Shown here piece after piece: positions 17,556-27,500 of a stretch of 64,000 bases of DNA. This stretch comes from Bacteroidota bacterium (lineage in GTDB: Bacteria; Bacteroidota; Bacteroidia; Cytophagales; Cyclobacteriaceae). Each line of letters begins with the position of its first letter. The first letter of the stretch is position 1. The position numbers were made by a program, and so were the translations under genes. Under the pieces are notes generated by a model. That model did not search any database. It was given only the letters and a program-made list of their open reading frames with translations, and was not told the DNA's origin. The DNA is taken from assembly GCA_018267135.1 (NCBI GenBank), contig JAFDZA010000026.1, forward strand, positions 1-64,000, written 5' to 3'.

Positions 17556-18977
17556 CTACGTCATATTTATATAATACACTACCGGGATGAGAATAGCCTC
17601 TAAAATAGAGAGGGAGATTATTACACTCCAAACTTTGTAGCGGAGTTTAATAAAAATGACTACTACCTGTATCCAATTACCCAGCGCACCAGCTACACAA
17701 AAAATTAATAAACTCTCGGTGGCCGAAATATCAAAAAGCATAATAGAACCTAGCGCAATAATTTTCAGAAATACCGAAATAGTGGAAGTGATGAGTAGCG
17801 CTTTTTGTTTATCAATCACCTTATATACTTCTACAATAGAGGTATTAATGAAATTCGTGGCATAAGAAACGGAGAGGATGGCTGAAAAAATACCGGCCAG
17901 TTGCCACGAGTTGCCAAAAACAAAAGGGAACACATACCGGCTCAATCCAGCGCAAAGAAAGAAAATGATACCTGCTGCTACTGTCAATGCAGTAAAAAGT
18001 TTAAATGTAACTAAAGACAAATACTGTTTGGATTCATTTTTTAAGTAAGCTGCCTGCGAAAAGAACACACCGGCAATAGAGTATGGGATTAACTTATTAA
18101 TGATTTCTAAAAGAGAGGTGGCTAAGGCAAACGCTCCTACTACTGCTGATGAATATTTCGTTTGAAAAAAATAAATTGGTAATTGATTGGAAAATGTCTG
18201 AATGGCCGAAGAAGGAAAAACAAAGTAAGGAAAATGACGATATTGATAAGCTACTGCTTTTAATGTGTGATACGTAATGGTTTTTGCATGAGCTAACCCT
18301 TTTGATATAAATTTTGGCAAGCTGTATATAATGGTTAAACAGCCGGCTATCTTTCCAAGTAAGTCTCCACCGATCAGTACAATAGGTTGAGGAGATAGTT
18401 GGCCATACCCTATCGTAAAAATTCTGGCGATAAGGTTCATCATAAAACCGGCCATACCATTGGTGAAAAATTTCCTTTTCCAGGCATTGATACATATTAA
18501 TACTTCTAAAAGACCGGTTAAGAGCACCCCTAATGGAATCAGGTACACAAAGTATCTCAAGCCGTTATTATCAAAAAAAGAACTAATCTGATTATACCCA
18601 ATAATACCTCCCAGCGAAAAGCAGGCAATGGTGCCGGTAAGTATTATTGATAACGATGCAAGATTGTTGCGCTCGCCCGGTGTTTTGGCCAAAACAATAG
18701 CTTCGTTATACCGAAGGCTGCCCAGCAGCGATACCATCACTACAATAGAACTGAAAACGGAAAAGACACCATATTGTTCGGGCGAATATAGGCGAGTAAT
18801 GATGGGTGAAAGTGTAACCTGAACCGCCAGGATGGCCACATTCCAAGAACTCGTAATAAACACATTTCGTATAAAAGTGCCTGGCTTAAAAATGGCACCT
18901 CCTAATTCTTTTACTTGCTTAAAGATCACAAATTCAATTTTATACTGTTCTTGCTCTACCGGTGAGTCAAAGTCCAA
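17556..18977 (-). CDS. Oligosaccharide flippase (Wzx-like, MATE/MOP superfamily)
   Basis: 473 residues with about 12-14 hydrophobic segments. It begins with a ~40-residue hydrophilic head (a later start is possible) and then FITSSWNVAILAVQVTLSPIITRLYSPEQYGVFSVF, the signature of polysaccharide exporters. It should flip the undecaprenyl-linked repeat unit across the inner membrane. It is the first gene of the 12-gene minus-strand operon, so the operon promoter should lie in 18978-19087, shared with the divergent FkbM gene. The presence of a flippase suggests a Wzx/Wzy-type pathway. Confidence 0.87.
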   Translation of the reverse strand: MDFDSPVEQEQYKIEFVIFKQVKELGGAIFKPGTFIRNVFITSSWNVAILAVQVTLSPIITRLYSPEQYGVFSVFSSIVVMVSLLGSLRYNEAIVLAKTPGERNNLASLSIILTGTIACFSLGGIIGYNQISSFFDNNGLRYFVYLIPLGVLLTGLLEVLICINAWKRKFFTNGMAGFMMNLIARIFTIGYGQLSPQPIVLIGGDLLGKIAGCLTIIYSLPKFISKGLAHAKTITYHTLKAVAYQYRHFPYFVFPSSAIQTFSNQLPIYFFQTKYSSAVVGAFALATSLLEIINKLIPYSIAGVFFSQAAYLKNESKQYLSLVTFKLFTALTVAAGIIFFLCAGLSRYVFPFVFGNSWQLAGIFSAILSVSYATNFINTSIVEVYKVIDKQKALLITSTISVFLKIIALGSIMLFDISATESLLIFCVAGALGNWIQVVVIFIKLRYKVWSVIISLSILEAILIPVVYYINMT

Positions 18978-19087
18978 AAAAATTCAGATAGAAAACCGCT
19001 GCTTATAATTTTTTGTGAGCTAAGCAAGATCTCTTCTTATTCTCGTACATTTCGCCCACAAAGTAAACCTCAAAAATCAGTATTAGA

Positions 19088-19915
19088 ATGTCGCAACCGG
19101 TAAAAAAAAATAATATTCAATTCAACATTGTAGGAAATGAAAAATTTTGGCTTGCTTTTGAGGATAATTCTTGGGAACCAGAAACTTTTAAGGTACTGGA
19201 TGCCGTCATTAAACCAGATTATGTTGTGACCGACATCGGAGCCTGGATTGGCCCCATCACTTTATATCTTGCCAGCAAAGCTTCGTATTGTTATTCTTTC
19301 GAGCCCGACCCGGTAGCGTTTAAAGAGTTATCAGAAAATATAGCTGCAAACTCACACCTTACCCATAAAATCAAAGCCTACAATAAGGCCGTTACTCCTG
19401 ATGGCCGACCTATCTCGTTATATAGTCGTTTTGATTATGGCGACTCGGGATCGAGCATTCTCAAGCGCGTGAAGTCGATGAACCAAACCGTGCTGGTAGA
19501 ATCTGTAATCTTTGAAGAGTTTTTCAATACAAATAAAATCCATCCTATTCATTTTATTAAAATGGATATTGAGGGAGGTGAGTTTTTTGTGCTTCCACAG
19601 ATGCTCCCCTTCCTGAAAGAACACTCACCTTCACTTTTACTTTCACTTCATTTTTCTGCATTGTGTGAATTTCTCGAACTAAAATTTTTTAGTCGGGGGT
19701 GGATGCGGAGAATATACCGATTCATCGATCGGGATAAGAAATTTTTGAAAAAGAAAGCTAATCAAACCATTAAAAAATTAATAGATTCTTTACGGTTCTA
19801 TAAAATATATGATGAACGTCTGAGGCCTTTTCCGGAAACAACCCAGTTCGATCAAATTAATATGCTCTTCTTTTCAAAAGAAGAAATAATAGCTGCTATA
19901 GAAGCTAAAAAATAA
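19088..19915 (+). CDS. FkbM family methyltransferase
   Basis: 275 residues. YVVTDIGAWIGPITLYLASKA is the SAM-binding motif I of the FkbM family. SYCYSFEPDPVAFKELSENI and HFIKMDIEGGEFFVLPQM are the family's downstream signatures. FkbM-type enzymes O-methylate sugars or polyketides; here a surface-glycan sugar is the likely target. It is divergent from the flippase across a 110-nt gap. Confidence 0.85.
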   Translation: MSQPVKKNNIQFNIVGNEKFWLAFEDNSWEPETFKVLDAVIKPDYVVTDIGAWIGPITLYLASKASYCYSFEPDPVAFKELSENIAANSHLTHKIKAYNKAVTPDGRPISLYSRFDYGDSGSSILKRVKSMNQTVLVESVIFEEFFNTNKIHPIHFIKMDIEGGEFFVLPQMLPFLKEHSPSLLLSLHFSALCEFLELKFFSRGWMRRIYRFIDRDKKFLKKKANQTIKKLIDSLRFYKIYDERLRPFPETTQFDQINMLFFSKEEIIAAIEAKK

Positions 19916-20036
19916 TATAATTTCTATTTGGATAAATTGCACTCCGGCATCCGCCTTATTTTTAGTATGCTTGCACAACGGTGAGAATAAAAAGTAAGCA
20001 AGAGGCTGTTTGCTTTTACCCGTTCCCTTTACCATT

Positions 20037-21128
20037 ATGACTGTTCTTAAAAAACGTATTCTTATAGTATGTCCTTACCCTCTTGGTGAAGCCCCCTCAC
20101 AGCGGTTTCGGTTTGAGCAATATTTCTCTGTACTCTCGAGTTTACAAATCAGGATTGAGGTACAATCCTTTTTGAGTTCTCGTCAATGGAAGGTTTTTTT
20201 TAAAAAAGGAAACTCCATTTTTAAATTACGCCTGCTTTTGTATGGATTTTTCAAACGCTTCGGTGCCTTATTTCTGGCTATCCCCGTTGATTATGTTTTT
20301 ATTCATCGTGAATGTACACCTATTGGTCCACCCGTTTTTGAATGGATACTTGCCAAGATTCTGCGAAAAAAAATCATTTACGATTTTGACGATGCCATTT
20401 GGCTTACAGATAAAACCCATGAACATTGGCTGGAACGTGCCATTCGGTGGAGAAAAAAAGTATCGAGTATTTGCCGATGGAGCCATAAGGTTAGTGCAGG
20501 AAATTCTTACTTAGCAACTTATGCCAAACAATTCAATGAACATGTCATAGTTAACCCAACTACCCTGGATACAGAAAACGTACATCGGTTTCAGGCAGTT
20601 GATAAGCCTGATTCAAGTGAACGGGTCGTGATCGGCTGGACAGGCTCCCACTCTACAATTAAGTATCTTGATGAAATAAAGGAAGTACTGGCCGCTATCG
20701 AAAAAAAATTTCCACATGTTGAGTTCTGGATTATTGCCGACCAACCGCCACCGATCCGCTTATCTCAAATCCATTTTAAGCCTTGGAGCCTGCAAACAGA
20801 AATTAAAGACCTTTCTCAATTTGATATTGGCCTCATGCCCCTCCCCGATAACGAATGGACACAAGGCAAATGCGGCTTTAAAGCCCTTCAGTATATGTCT
20901 TTAGAAATTCCGGCCATTGCCTCTCCGGTGGGAGTTAATACCTCCCTCATATTAAATGGGGTAGACGGCTTTTTATGTTCTTCCACCGAAGAATGGGTAA
21001 GGGCTATTGAATATTTGATAGAGAATCCTCAGGTAAGAAAAAAAATAGGAAAGGCCGGACGTACCAAAGTAGAATCAGAGTATTCGGTTGCCTCCAATAC
21101 TCAAAATTTTCTTTCTTTATTCAAATGA
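20037..21128 (+). CDS. Glycosyltransferase, GT4-like
   Basis: 363 residues from the ATG at 20037; an in-frame TTG at 20010 would add 9 residues. RILIVCPYPLGEAPSQRFRFEQY is a GT-B acceptor-side start, followed by KKIIYDFDDAIWL (a DDD-like motif seen in this subfamily), VVIGWTGSHSTIKYL at the domain hinge and FDIGLMPLPDNEWTQGKCGFKALQYMSLEIPAIAS as the donor site. It is likely the last glycan-assembly enzyme of the locus, cotranscribed with or downstream of the FkbM gene. Confidence 0.85.
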   Translation: MTVLKKRILIVCPYPLGEAPSQRFRFEQYFSVLSSLQIRIEVQSFLSSRQWKVFFKKGNSIFKLRLLLYGFFKRFGALFLAIPVDYVFIHRECTPIGPPVFEWILAKILRKKIIYDFDDAIWLTDKTHEHWLERAIRWRKKVSSICRWSHKVSAGNSYLATYAKQFNEHVIVNPTTLDTENVHRFQAVDKPDSSERVVIGWTGSHSTIKYLDEIKEVLAAIEKKFPHVEFWIIADQPPPIRLSQIHFKPWSLQTEIKDLSQFDIGLMPLPDNEWTQGKCGFKALQYMSLEIPAIASPVGVNTSLILNGVDGFLCSSTEEWVRAIEYLIENPQVRKKIGKAGRTKVESEYSVASNTQNFLSLFK

Positions 21129-21156
21129 AAGCCGGCCTGTTTACCGCAAGCGTGGA

Positions 21157-22500
21157 TTATAACCGGGCATTACCCGTTAAATCTGATTCAGACAATTCTT
21201 TTTTGCCCTTTAAGTCATTGTTGATTAGTACCAACCCCAAAGCAAAAAAGGGCAACAGTGGAATTTTATAACGTGCTAAGGTGCCAAAATTGAATGTGCT
21301 GGCGCCAACGGCAAAAGCAAATGAAAGGGCAAACACCATCGTAAAGATGGTGTTAGGATCCTTCATTGCCTGCAAAACAAAAATACCTTTTCGTAAAAAA
21401 ACACGAATAACCAGAAGTAAAAAAAACAAACCTTCAAGTGCCGATAAAAGCATCAATGGATTCTTTACTTCCCATAAATAAGGTCTGAACAAAGAAACAT
21501 TAATGGCCTGAGGGGCCAATTTTATCATAGAAATAAAAGACCCATCCAGCTCACCCAATGAATAGCCTGAGCCGGCATCTTTGCCTGTCCAGTAGCGAAT
21601 ATCGTATGCGGTAACTTTGGCCGTTTCGGCAATTTTATCAAGTGAATATTTAGTGTCGCCTTCTCCTACTTTTACCACCGAGTAGTAGGCTGAATAAATT
21701 ACCACCACCGCCATAAAAGGAATGATCATCGCTTTCACTAAACCCGACCGGATACGAGCCAAATTTTGACTGCCCAGCCATACCATTACAGACGGAATAT
21801 AGGCCTGAAGGATAAATTTTTTGATACTGTAAATAAGATAAAGGCTAACCACTAAAACGATCAGGTTGAAAATGGAGATACGTTTTTCACTAAAGAATTT
21901 ATAAAACTGATAGGTAGCTATGCCGAGGCAACTCACCACAATCGTATCTTTCAAAATGCCCGAGCCCCAAAAAATAACCGATGGAATAAACAAGGTGCTA
22001 ACGGCTATCTGAAAATGAAGTGACGGATATTGCTTGTAGAAGGTAACAAACAGGCACCAGGCCCCCACAAAACTAAACGAGGCAAACAATACGGCCGTGG
22101 CCGAGTATGATGAGAAAGTAAAAAGATCGAAAAAAGCAGCAATCTTAACCACCACAAGTGAGTTGGGATCTCGAAAGAAATAAATTTTGCTGGCATACTT
22201 GTATATGCCTTCATAATCCAATGCTTTGCGAAAGAAAAAAGTAAACCCATTGATGGGCGACTCTACGATGGCTTCCCACACATGCCGGCTGCCATGCGTG
22301 TGGTAATTAAAGGTGTCGCCACCACTGTAATAAAACTGATATACAAATCCCAGCGCCAGTGCTCCAAAAATTTTTACGGTAAGGGCCGGCAAAAAATAAC
22401 GCCTGGTTATTTCATCAGTAAACCTGGGTCTTAAAAAATAAGCGACCAGCAGTATCCAGATAATAACTACAGGTGTAACGATCAGGTCGCGTATCTCCAT
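21157..22500 (-). CDS. Polytopic membrane protein, candidate glycan polymerase or GT-C-like enzyme
   Basis: 447 residues with about ten hydrophobic segments. A non-membrane loop after the second segment holds YYSGGDTFNYHTHG, and a larger periplasmic-type loop (residues ~285-330) is rich in charged and polar residues. This layout resembles O-antigen polymerases or GT-C-like enzymes, but no diagnostic motif was recognised. Position next to the glycan locus favours a Wzy-like role. It lies 4 nt after the TPR gene in the same operon. Function is inferred. Confidence 0.55.
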   Translation of the reverse strand: MEIRDLIVTPVVIIWILLVAYFLRPRFTDEITRRYFLPALTVKIFGALALGFVYQFYYSGGDTFNYHTHGSRHVWEAIVESPINGFTFFFRKALDYEGIYKYASKIYFFRDPNSLVVVKIAAFFDLFTFSSYSATAVLFASFSFVGAWCLFVTFYKQYPSLHFQIAVSTLFIPSVIFWGSGILKDTIVVSCLGIATYQFYKFFSEKRISIFNLIVLVVSLYLIYSIKKFILQAYIPSVMVWLGSQNLARIRSGLVKAMIIPFMAVVVIYSAYYSVVKVGEGDTKYSLDKIAETAKVTAYDIRYWTGKDAGSGYSLGELDGSFISMIKLAPQAINVSLFRPYLWEVKNPLMLLSALEGLFFLLLVIRVFLRKGIFVLQAMKDPNTIFTMVFALSFAFAVGASTFNFGTLARYKIPLLPFFALGLVLINNDLKGKKELSESDLTGNARL

Positions 22501-22504
22501 TGTG

Positions 22505-23791
22505 TTAATCTTTGCTGGCCTTCTCCAGTTTCTTCAGCCGTTGCTTGGCATCTTTGTAGGCCTCGTTTTTGCGGCCGGCATGTTTTTTCACTAAGGTAAA
22601 ATATTTTTTGGCGGTCTTTTTGTCGCCCTCCTGGCTATAAATTTCGCCCAACGAGATGAGCGAATATAAATAATACCCCGAGTCGAACGCCTTTACCTCT
22701 TCCGAAAATTTTACAGCTCTTAAATAATATTTTTTGGCTTCGTCCAGCCTACGGGTTATTTCATACCCTTGTGCCAAAAAGAAAGCCGCATAACGGCCGC
22801 TTACGGCTTCGTAGCCAAAGCGGCCGCTATCAATGCGCTGGATCATCTGCTTACTTTTTATTTCCAGCAACGATATGTTGCCGGTAGAGTATAGCATGCG
22901 TACGTAATACCGATGAAAATAGGGATTGTTGGGATACGTTTGATGAAGATATTCGGCCAGGTGAAAAGCCCCTTGTGTATCGTTTTCGTAGCCGGCCAAT
23001 ATGCGCATCAGCCACACCATCGCCTCGGTGCGTGTGTAAAAGGCATTGTACGAAACCTCTTTGAGTTGCTTCAATCCCAATTTCTTATCGCCATGACGGA
23101 AAAGCCAAAATATCGGTTTTAATGATTTATAATTTTCGGGCACCCACTCGCGGAAATAATTATACAAGGCATCGCCAAAGAGCAACTCCGGGCTCAAATT
23201 CGATTTCTCCCGGCACACCTCCATGTATTTTAATGCCGTACGGCCTTCGCTGGCCGCCTTCAGCCAATCTTTGCGTTCTACATCGGCATATAATTCGCCC
23301 TTAAATCCGTAGGCAGCCGCCAAAAAAAAGGCAGCTTCAATTTTATATTCCGGGTAATGTTTATATAGATTTTCGGAGATGGTAATGGCACTATCCATGT
23401 AAGCTAAAAAGCGCGCATCGTATTTCTTTACCTGCGGGTTGGGCACAATCTTCCACCACTCGGCCAGGCCCATCAAAAAATAAGGAAGTGGGTGCCACCG
23501 GTATTTTTCTTTGAAACTGCGAAAAAAAAATTCAGCTTTTTCAAAATCGTAATTGTACAAACTGTTTAAGGCGTGGGTAGCTTCCGCCTGCACGGTAAAA
23601 TCCGAAATTAAAATAATGGTGGTGTCTTTTTTTAGATTTCCCTGCCCGCTGGATGGTTTATAGAAAAAGACCATGAATAGAAACAGGAGTAGCCCGGTAT
23701 AGCCGATACGAGGCCACCGGATTTTATATCCGGGAAACCGGGAATACCCTATCCCGTTTCTTCTATTTTCCGTTTCAACACAAAAACTCAT
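22505..23791 (-). CDS. TPR-repeat protein
   Basis: About 428 residues from the ATG at 23791. A basic head of ~30 residues precedes one hydrophobic segment (YTGLLLFLFMVFFY), either a signal peptide or an anchor. The rest is helical and TPR-like: NSLYNYDFEKAEFFFRSF, LAQGYEITRRLDEAKKYYLRAVKF, LGEIYSQEGDKKTAKKYFTLV. The protein probably sits in the periplasm as a scaffold. Its start is only 9 nt from the divergent membrane-protein gene, so its promoter must lie inside that gene. Confidence 0.75.
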   Translation of the reverse strand: MSFCVETENRRNGIGYSRFPGYKIRWPRIGYTGLLLFLFMVFFYKPSSGQGNLKKDTTIILISDFTVQAEATHALNSLYNYDFEKAEFFFRSFKEKYRWHPLPYFLMGLAEWWKIVPNPQVKKYDARFLAYMDSAITISENLYKHYPEYKIEAAFFLAAAYGFKGELYADVERKDWLKAASEGRTALKYMEVCREKSNLSPELLFGDALYNYFREWVPENYKSLKPIFWLFRHGDKKLGLKQLKEVSYNAFYTRTEAMVWLMRILAGYENDTQGAFHLAEYLHQTYPNNPYFHRYYVRMLYSTGNISLLEIKSKQMIQRIDSGRFGYEAVSGRYAAFFLAQGYEITRRLDEAKKYYLRAVKFSEEVKAFDSGYYLYSLISLGEIYSQEGDKKTAKKYFTLVKKHAGRKNEAYKDAKQRLKKLEKASKD

Positions 23792-23800
23792 CTTTGGCAC

Positions 23801-24436
23801 ATGACTGAAACGCAAACTTCATTATTTTCTTCCGATAAAAAACTAACTTTTATTGGCTTATGTCTCATTTCTGTTTTGCTGCTGTACATCAAAAAATATT
23901 TTATTGAATACGAAACCGCTGCTTTTGAGTTTTTGCAAGACCGGCCGGAAGGAAAAATTCTGAAACTGATCGGGGCCTTACAGTTTTTTTCTATTCCATT
24001 TGTTTACCTCTGGAAATTTACGGTAATCGGGTTTGTGCTTTGGGTGGGCTGCTTTCTGTTTGGCTACCGCATTACTTTTAGTCAGTGCTGGAGCGTGGTC
24101 ATGGCGGCCGAGTTTGTTTTTATCTTGCCCGACCTGATAAAAATAGGCTGGTTTTTTTTCATCCACACCGATCCCTCGCTGGCCGAAGTACAATCTTTTT
24201 ACCCGCTGTCGCTGATGAACTTTTTCGATCCCTATACGATTGGCAAACGGTATGCTTATCCGCTCCGGGCACTTAGTGTGTTTGAGGTGCTGTATGTGCT
24301 GGTGCTGGTGCGCGGAGTTAGTTTTTATTCTTTTCAAATACATAAACAGCGCAGTGCCACCTGGTGGATTGTTTCTTGTTCGTATGTCCTGATTTTTATA
24401 CTGTGGCTAATATTTTATATGGTCGTCTATTCGTAA
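23801..24436 (+). CDS. Integral membrane protein of unknown function
   Basis: 211 residues with about five hydrophobic segments (GLCLISVLLLYI, FVYLWKFTVIGFVLWVGCFLFGY, WSVVMAAEFVFILPDLI, FEVLYVLVLVRGV, SCSYVLIFILWLIFYMVVY). The overall shape is reminiscent of Yip1-like membrane proteins, but no family motif is diagnostic. CATCTTTG, one mismatch from the -7 consensus, ends 4 nt before the ATG. Confidence 0.65.
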   Translation: MTETQTSLFSSDKKLTFIGLCLISVLLLYIKKYFIEYETAAFEFLQDRPEGKILKLIGALQFFSIPFVYLWKFTVIGFVLWVGCFLFGYRITFSQCWSVVMAAEFVFILPDLIKIGWFFFIHTDPSLAEVQSFYPLSLMNFFDPYTIGKRYAYPLRALSVFEVLYVLVLVRGVSFYSFQIHKQRSATWWIVSCSYVLIFILWLIFYMVVYS

Positions 24437-24513
24437 AGTGTTATTTCTCAGTCAGGCACCTATAAATTGTTTATTTTCGCGACTTCATACTTGATTCATC
24501 AACCGGATTAACC

Positions 24514-27471
24514 ATGAATTTTCAGAAAGCCAACAACATTTTCGGCTGGGCTTGCTTTGCCGTAGCCCTTCTCGCCTATTTCCTCACGATGGAAGAAACC
24601 GCCAGCTACTGGGATTGCGGAGAATTTATTGCCGTGTCGTACAAGTTGCAAGTACCGCACCCGCCCGGAGCACCCTTATTTCTTTTGATGGGCCGCATCT
24701 TTTCTTTCTTGTCGTTTGGCGATGTAAGTAAAGTAGCCTACTGGATCAACTTCATGAGTGTGCTGGCCAGTGCCTTTACCATTTTATTTTTATTCTGGTC
24801 TATTACCCTGTTTGGCCGAAAACTGATGGGCGTAAAAAAAGATACCGACCTCTCTGAAAGCCAACTTTGGACACTGATGGGAGCTGGGGTTGTCGGTTCG
24901 CTCACTTACACTTTTTGCGATTCGGCCTGGTTCTCGGCCGTAGAAGCAGAAGTGTATGGCATGTCTTCATTCTTCACGGCTTTTGTGGTGTGGGGCGTAT
25001 TGAAGTGGGATGTTATTGAAGATGAACGAAAAGCTAACCGGTGGATATTGCTGGTAGCCTATATGATTGGCCTCTCTATTGGCGTACACATGCTTAATCT
25101 GGTAACCTTCCCTGCCCTCGGGCTGATTTATTATTTCAAGAAATTTAAAACCACCACCTGGGGTGTAATTGCCACTCTGGCCATTAGTGCCGCATTGGTT
25201 TTGTTTATCAACGATTTCATCGTGCCCGGTCTGCCTACGCTGGCCGGCCACTTCGAAGTGTTTTTCGTAAACTCTTTGGGCTTGTTCTTCGGGTCGGGCG
25301 CGCTTACGTTTACCTTGTTGCTGGTGAGTGCTTTGGTTTATGGAATTTACTTTACCCAAAAGAAAAACAAACCGATGTGGAACACTTTGCTGCTGGCAAC
25401 GGCCTTTATCCTGATCGGCTACGGTTCCTATGCGCTGGTGGTTATCCGCTCGAACTACAATACGCTGATCGATGAAAATTCGCCCAGCGATGTAATGAGC
25501 TTTGTGCGTTACCTGAAACGCGAACAATACGGCAGTCGCCCGTTATTAACCGGTGCTTACTTTACCGCCAAGCCGATTGGCTATAAGTTTGGTCCGCCTT
25601 CTTACGTAAAAGGAAAAAATAAATATGAAGAAGGCGAACGCAGTATTGATTATGAATACGACCCCAGCGAAACCACTTTATTACCCCGCGCCTGGAACTC
25701 CGAACATGCCGCCTCCTACCGCAGCATGATGGGCCTGGCCGAAGGGCAACGGCCTACGTTTGGCCAAGACAAAAAATACATGATCAACCACCAGATTGGC
25801 CGCATGTACATGCGCTACTTCATGTGGAATTTTGCCGGCCGCGAAAGCGATATTCAAGGGGCGGATTGGCTTCGCCCTACCGATTGGTTTAAAAAACTGC
25901 CGCAGGCATTAGCCGAAAACCGGGGGCGTAATAACTTCTTTATGATTCCCTTCATCTTGGGGTTGATTGGTATGTTCTATCAATTCACCAAAGACACCAA
26001 AAATTTTGCTGTGGTAGGATTGCTTTTTGTAATGACGGGGGTAGCCATTGTGATCTACCTCAACTCGCCACCGGTGGAGCCACGTGAGCGCGATTACATT
26101 TACGCAGGTTCATATTATGCGTTTGCTTTCTGGATTGGGCTTGCCATAATCGGTATTTCTGATTTCTTTACGCGTTTTATTAAAAACGGAAAGGTTACAG
26201 CTGTGGCGGCCACACTGATAGGTCTTACAGCTCCTGCCCTCATGGCTCAGCAAGGCTGGGACGACCACAACCGGAGTAACCGTTTCTTTTCGGTTGATTC
26301 GGCCAGCAATTATTTAGAGTCGTGCGAACCGCAGGGCGTGCTATACACGGGCGGAGATAACGACACCTTTCCCTTGTGGTATGCACAGGAAACCGAAGGC
26401 ATCCGTGCCGATACACGTGTGTTAGTGCTCAGCTATTACAATACCGATTGGTATATCGAGCAGAGCGCCCGCAAGGCCAACCTGTCTGAGCCCATGAAAT
26501 ACACTATTCCGATAAGCGAATACAAACAAGGCGGATTGAACGATTACCTCAGTTTTGTAGATCTGAAATTAAAAAGCATTGATGCCAAACAATATTTAGA
26601 ATTGCTGGCCAAGAGATACCCTCAGCTAATGGATGGCGACCGTAATATTGTGCCGAGTAAAATCATTACCATCCCCATCAACAAAAAAGAAATTCTTGCC
26701 AAGGGCATCATCCCCAAAGGTATGGATAGCCTGGTGGTAGATGAAATGAAAATACGGGTGAAGAGCAATATGCTTTATAAAAGCGATTTAGCTATTCTCG
26801 ATTTTCTAACAACCAGCAATTGGGATCGGCCTTTGTACTTTAATCCTAATTCCATCGGCCAGATTAACATTGACCTGCGGCCTTATGCCGTACAGGTAGG
26901 CAATGCCTATCGTATTTTGCCGGTGCGTAATCCCCGCAAAGACCGCGACTACCTGGTAGATACAGAGAAGAGCATGGAGGTGATGATGAAAAAATACCGG
27001 TATCGCGGCTTAGACAATCCAAAAGTTTATTACAATGACGACTACAAAGGATTTGTGCTAAACACACGCAGTTCGTTTAACTCTGTAGCCCAAGCTCTTA
27101 TTGATGAGGGCAAAACAAATCAGGCAAAAGAATTGATTTTATTCAGTTTAACCAAAATGCCCGATCAGGGTATTCGCTATGATTTTACTGCTTCGGAAAC
27201 CGTTGCCCTGTTGTTTCAGGTAGGTGAAAAAACAAAAGCTCTTGAAATCGCCAAAACCATTGGCGACCGGGCCATTGAGATGGCCACCTACCTTACCACC
27301 GATGGGCAAGGGTACAGCGATGAATTGCGCAACAACATTGTCATGCTAAATATTCTGCAACGCTCATTGTATGAAAATGGCGAAAAAGAATTAGCCAAAA
27401 AATACGAAGAAGCCGTGCAGCGGTTTATGGGGTATCTCCAGCTAAATGATGGAAGCCGGCAAGATTATTAA
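24514..27471 (+). CDS. GT117/DUF2723 family membrane glycosyltransferase-like protein
   Basis: 985 residues. The N-terminal ~540 residues hold about a dozen membrane segments and the family start FLTMEETASYWDCGEFIAVSYKLQVPHPPGAPLF, a GT-C-like first loop containing the acidic DCGE motif. The second half is a large soluble domain (from about residue 545) beginning with LESCEPQGVLYTGGDNDTFPLWY and ending in helical TPR-like sequence. The family is assigned to GT117 and is thought to glycosylate proteins or lipids from a polyprenyl-linked sugar; the substrate is not established here. The normal length and full motif set argue that it is intact. Confidence 0.85.
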   Translation: MNFQKANNIFGWACFAVALLAYFLTMEETASYWDCGEFIAVSYKLQVPHPPGAPLFLLMGRIFSFLSFGDVSKVAYWINFMSVLASAFTILFLFWSITLFGRKLMGVKKDTDLSESQLWTLMGAGVVGSLTYTFCDSAWFSAVEAEVYGMSSFFTAFVVWGVLKWDVIEDERKANRWILLVAYMIGLSIGVHMLNLVTFPALGLIYYFKKFKTTTWGVIATLAISAALVLFINDFIVPGLPTLAGHFEVFFVNSLGLFFGSGALTFTLLLVSALVYGIYFTQKKNKPMWNTLLLATAFILIGYGSYALVVIRSNYNTLIDENSPSDVMSFVRYLKREQYGSRPLLTGAYFTAKPIGYKFGPPSYVKGKNKYEEGERSIDYEYDPSETTLLPRAWNSEHAASYRSMMGLAEGQRPTFGQDKKYMINHQIGRMYMRYFMWNFAGRESDIQGADWLRPTDWFKKLPQALAENRGRNNFFMIPFILGLIGMFYQFTKDTKNFAVVGLLFVMTGVAIVIYLNSPPVEPRERDYIYAGSYYAFAFWIGLAIIGISDFFTRFIKNGKVTAVAATLIGLTAPALMAQQGWDDHNRSNRFFSVDSASNYLESCEPQGVLYTGGDNDTFPLWYAQETEGIRADTRVLVLSYYNTDWYIEQSARKANLSEPMKYTIPISEYKQGGLNDYLSFVDLKLKSIDAKQYLELLAKRYPQLMDGDRNIVPSKIITIPINKKEILAKGIIPKGMDSLVVDEMKIRVKSNMLYKSDLAILDFLTTSNWDRPLYFNPNSIGQINIDLRPYAVQVGNAYRILPVRNPRKDRDYLVDTEKSMEVMMKKYRYRGLDNPKVYYNDDYKGFVLNTRSSFNSVAQALIDEGKTNQAKELILFSLTKMPDQGIRYDFTASETVALLFQVGEKTKALEIAKTIGDRAIEMATYLTTDGQGYSDELRNNIVMLNILQRSLYENGEKELAKKYEEAVQRFMGYLQLNDGSRQDY

Positions 27472-27500
27472 ATTTCAAAACGATTAAAATTTAGGTTAAT

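Noticed and set aside
18978..19087. Exact -7 box for the flippase operon
   Set aside because: TACATTTC on the plus strand is one mismatch away, and nothing exact lies on the minus strand; the promoter of the operon could not be placed.
20001..20036. Upstream TTG start of the glycosyltransferase
   Set aside because: The ATG at 20037 gives the typical family start; the extra nine residues have no support.
24967..25527. Reverse-strand open frame of 186 codons inside the GT117 gene
   Set aside because: It is fully inside a well-supported membrane protein, with no family resemblance and His/Gln-rich composition typical of an antisense shadow.
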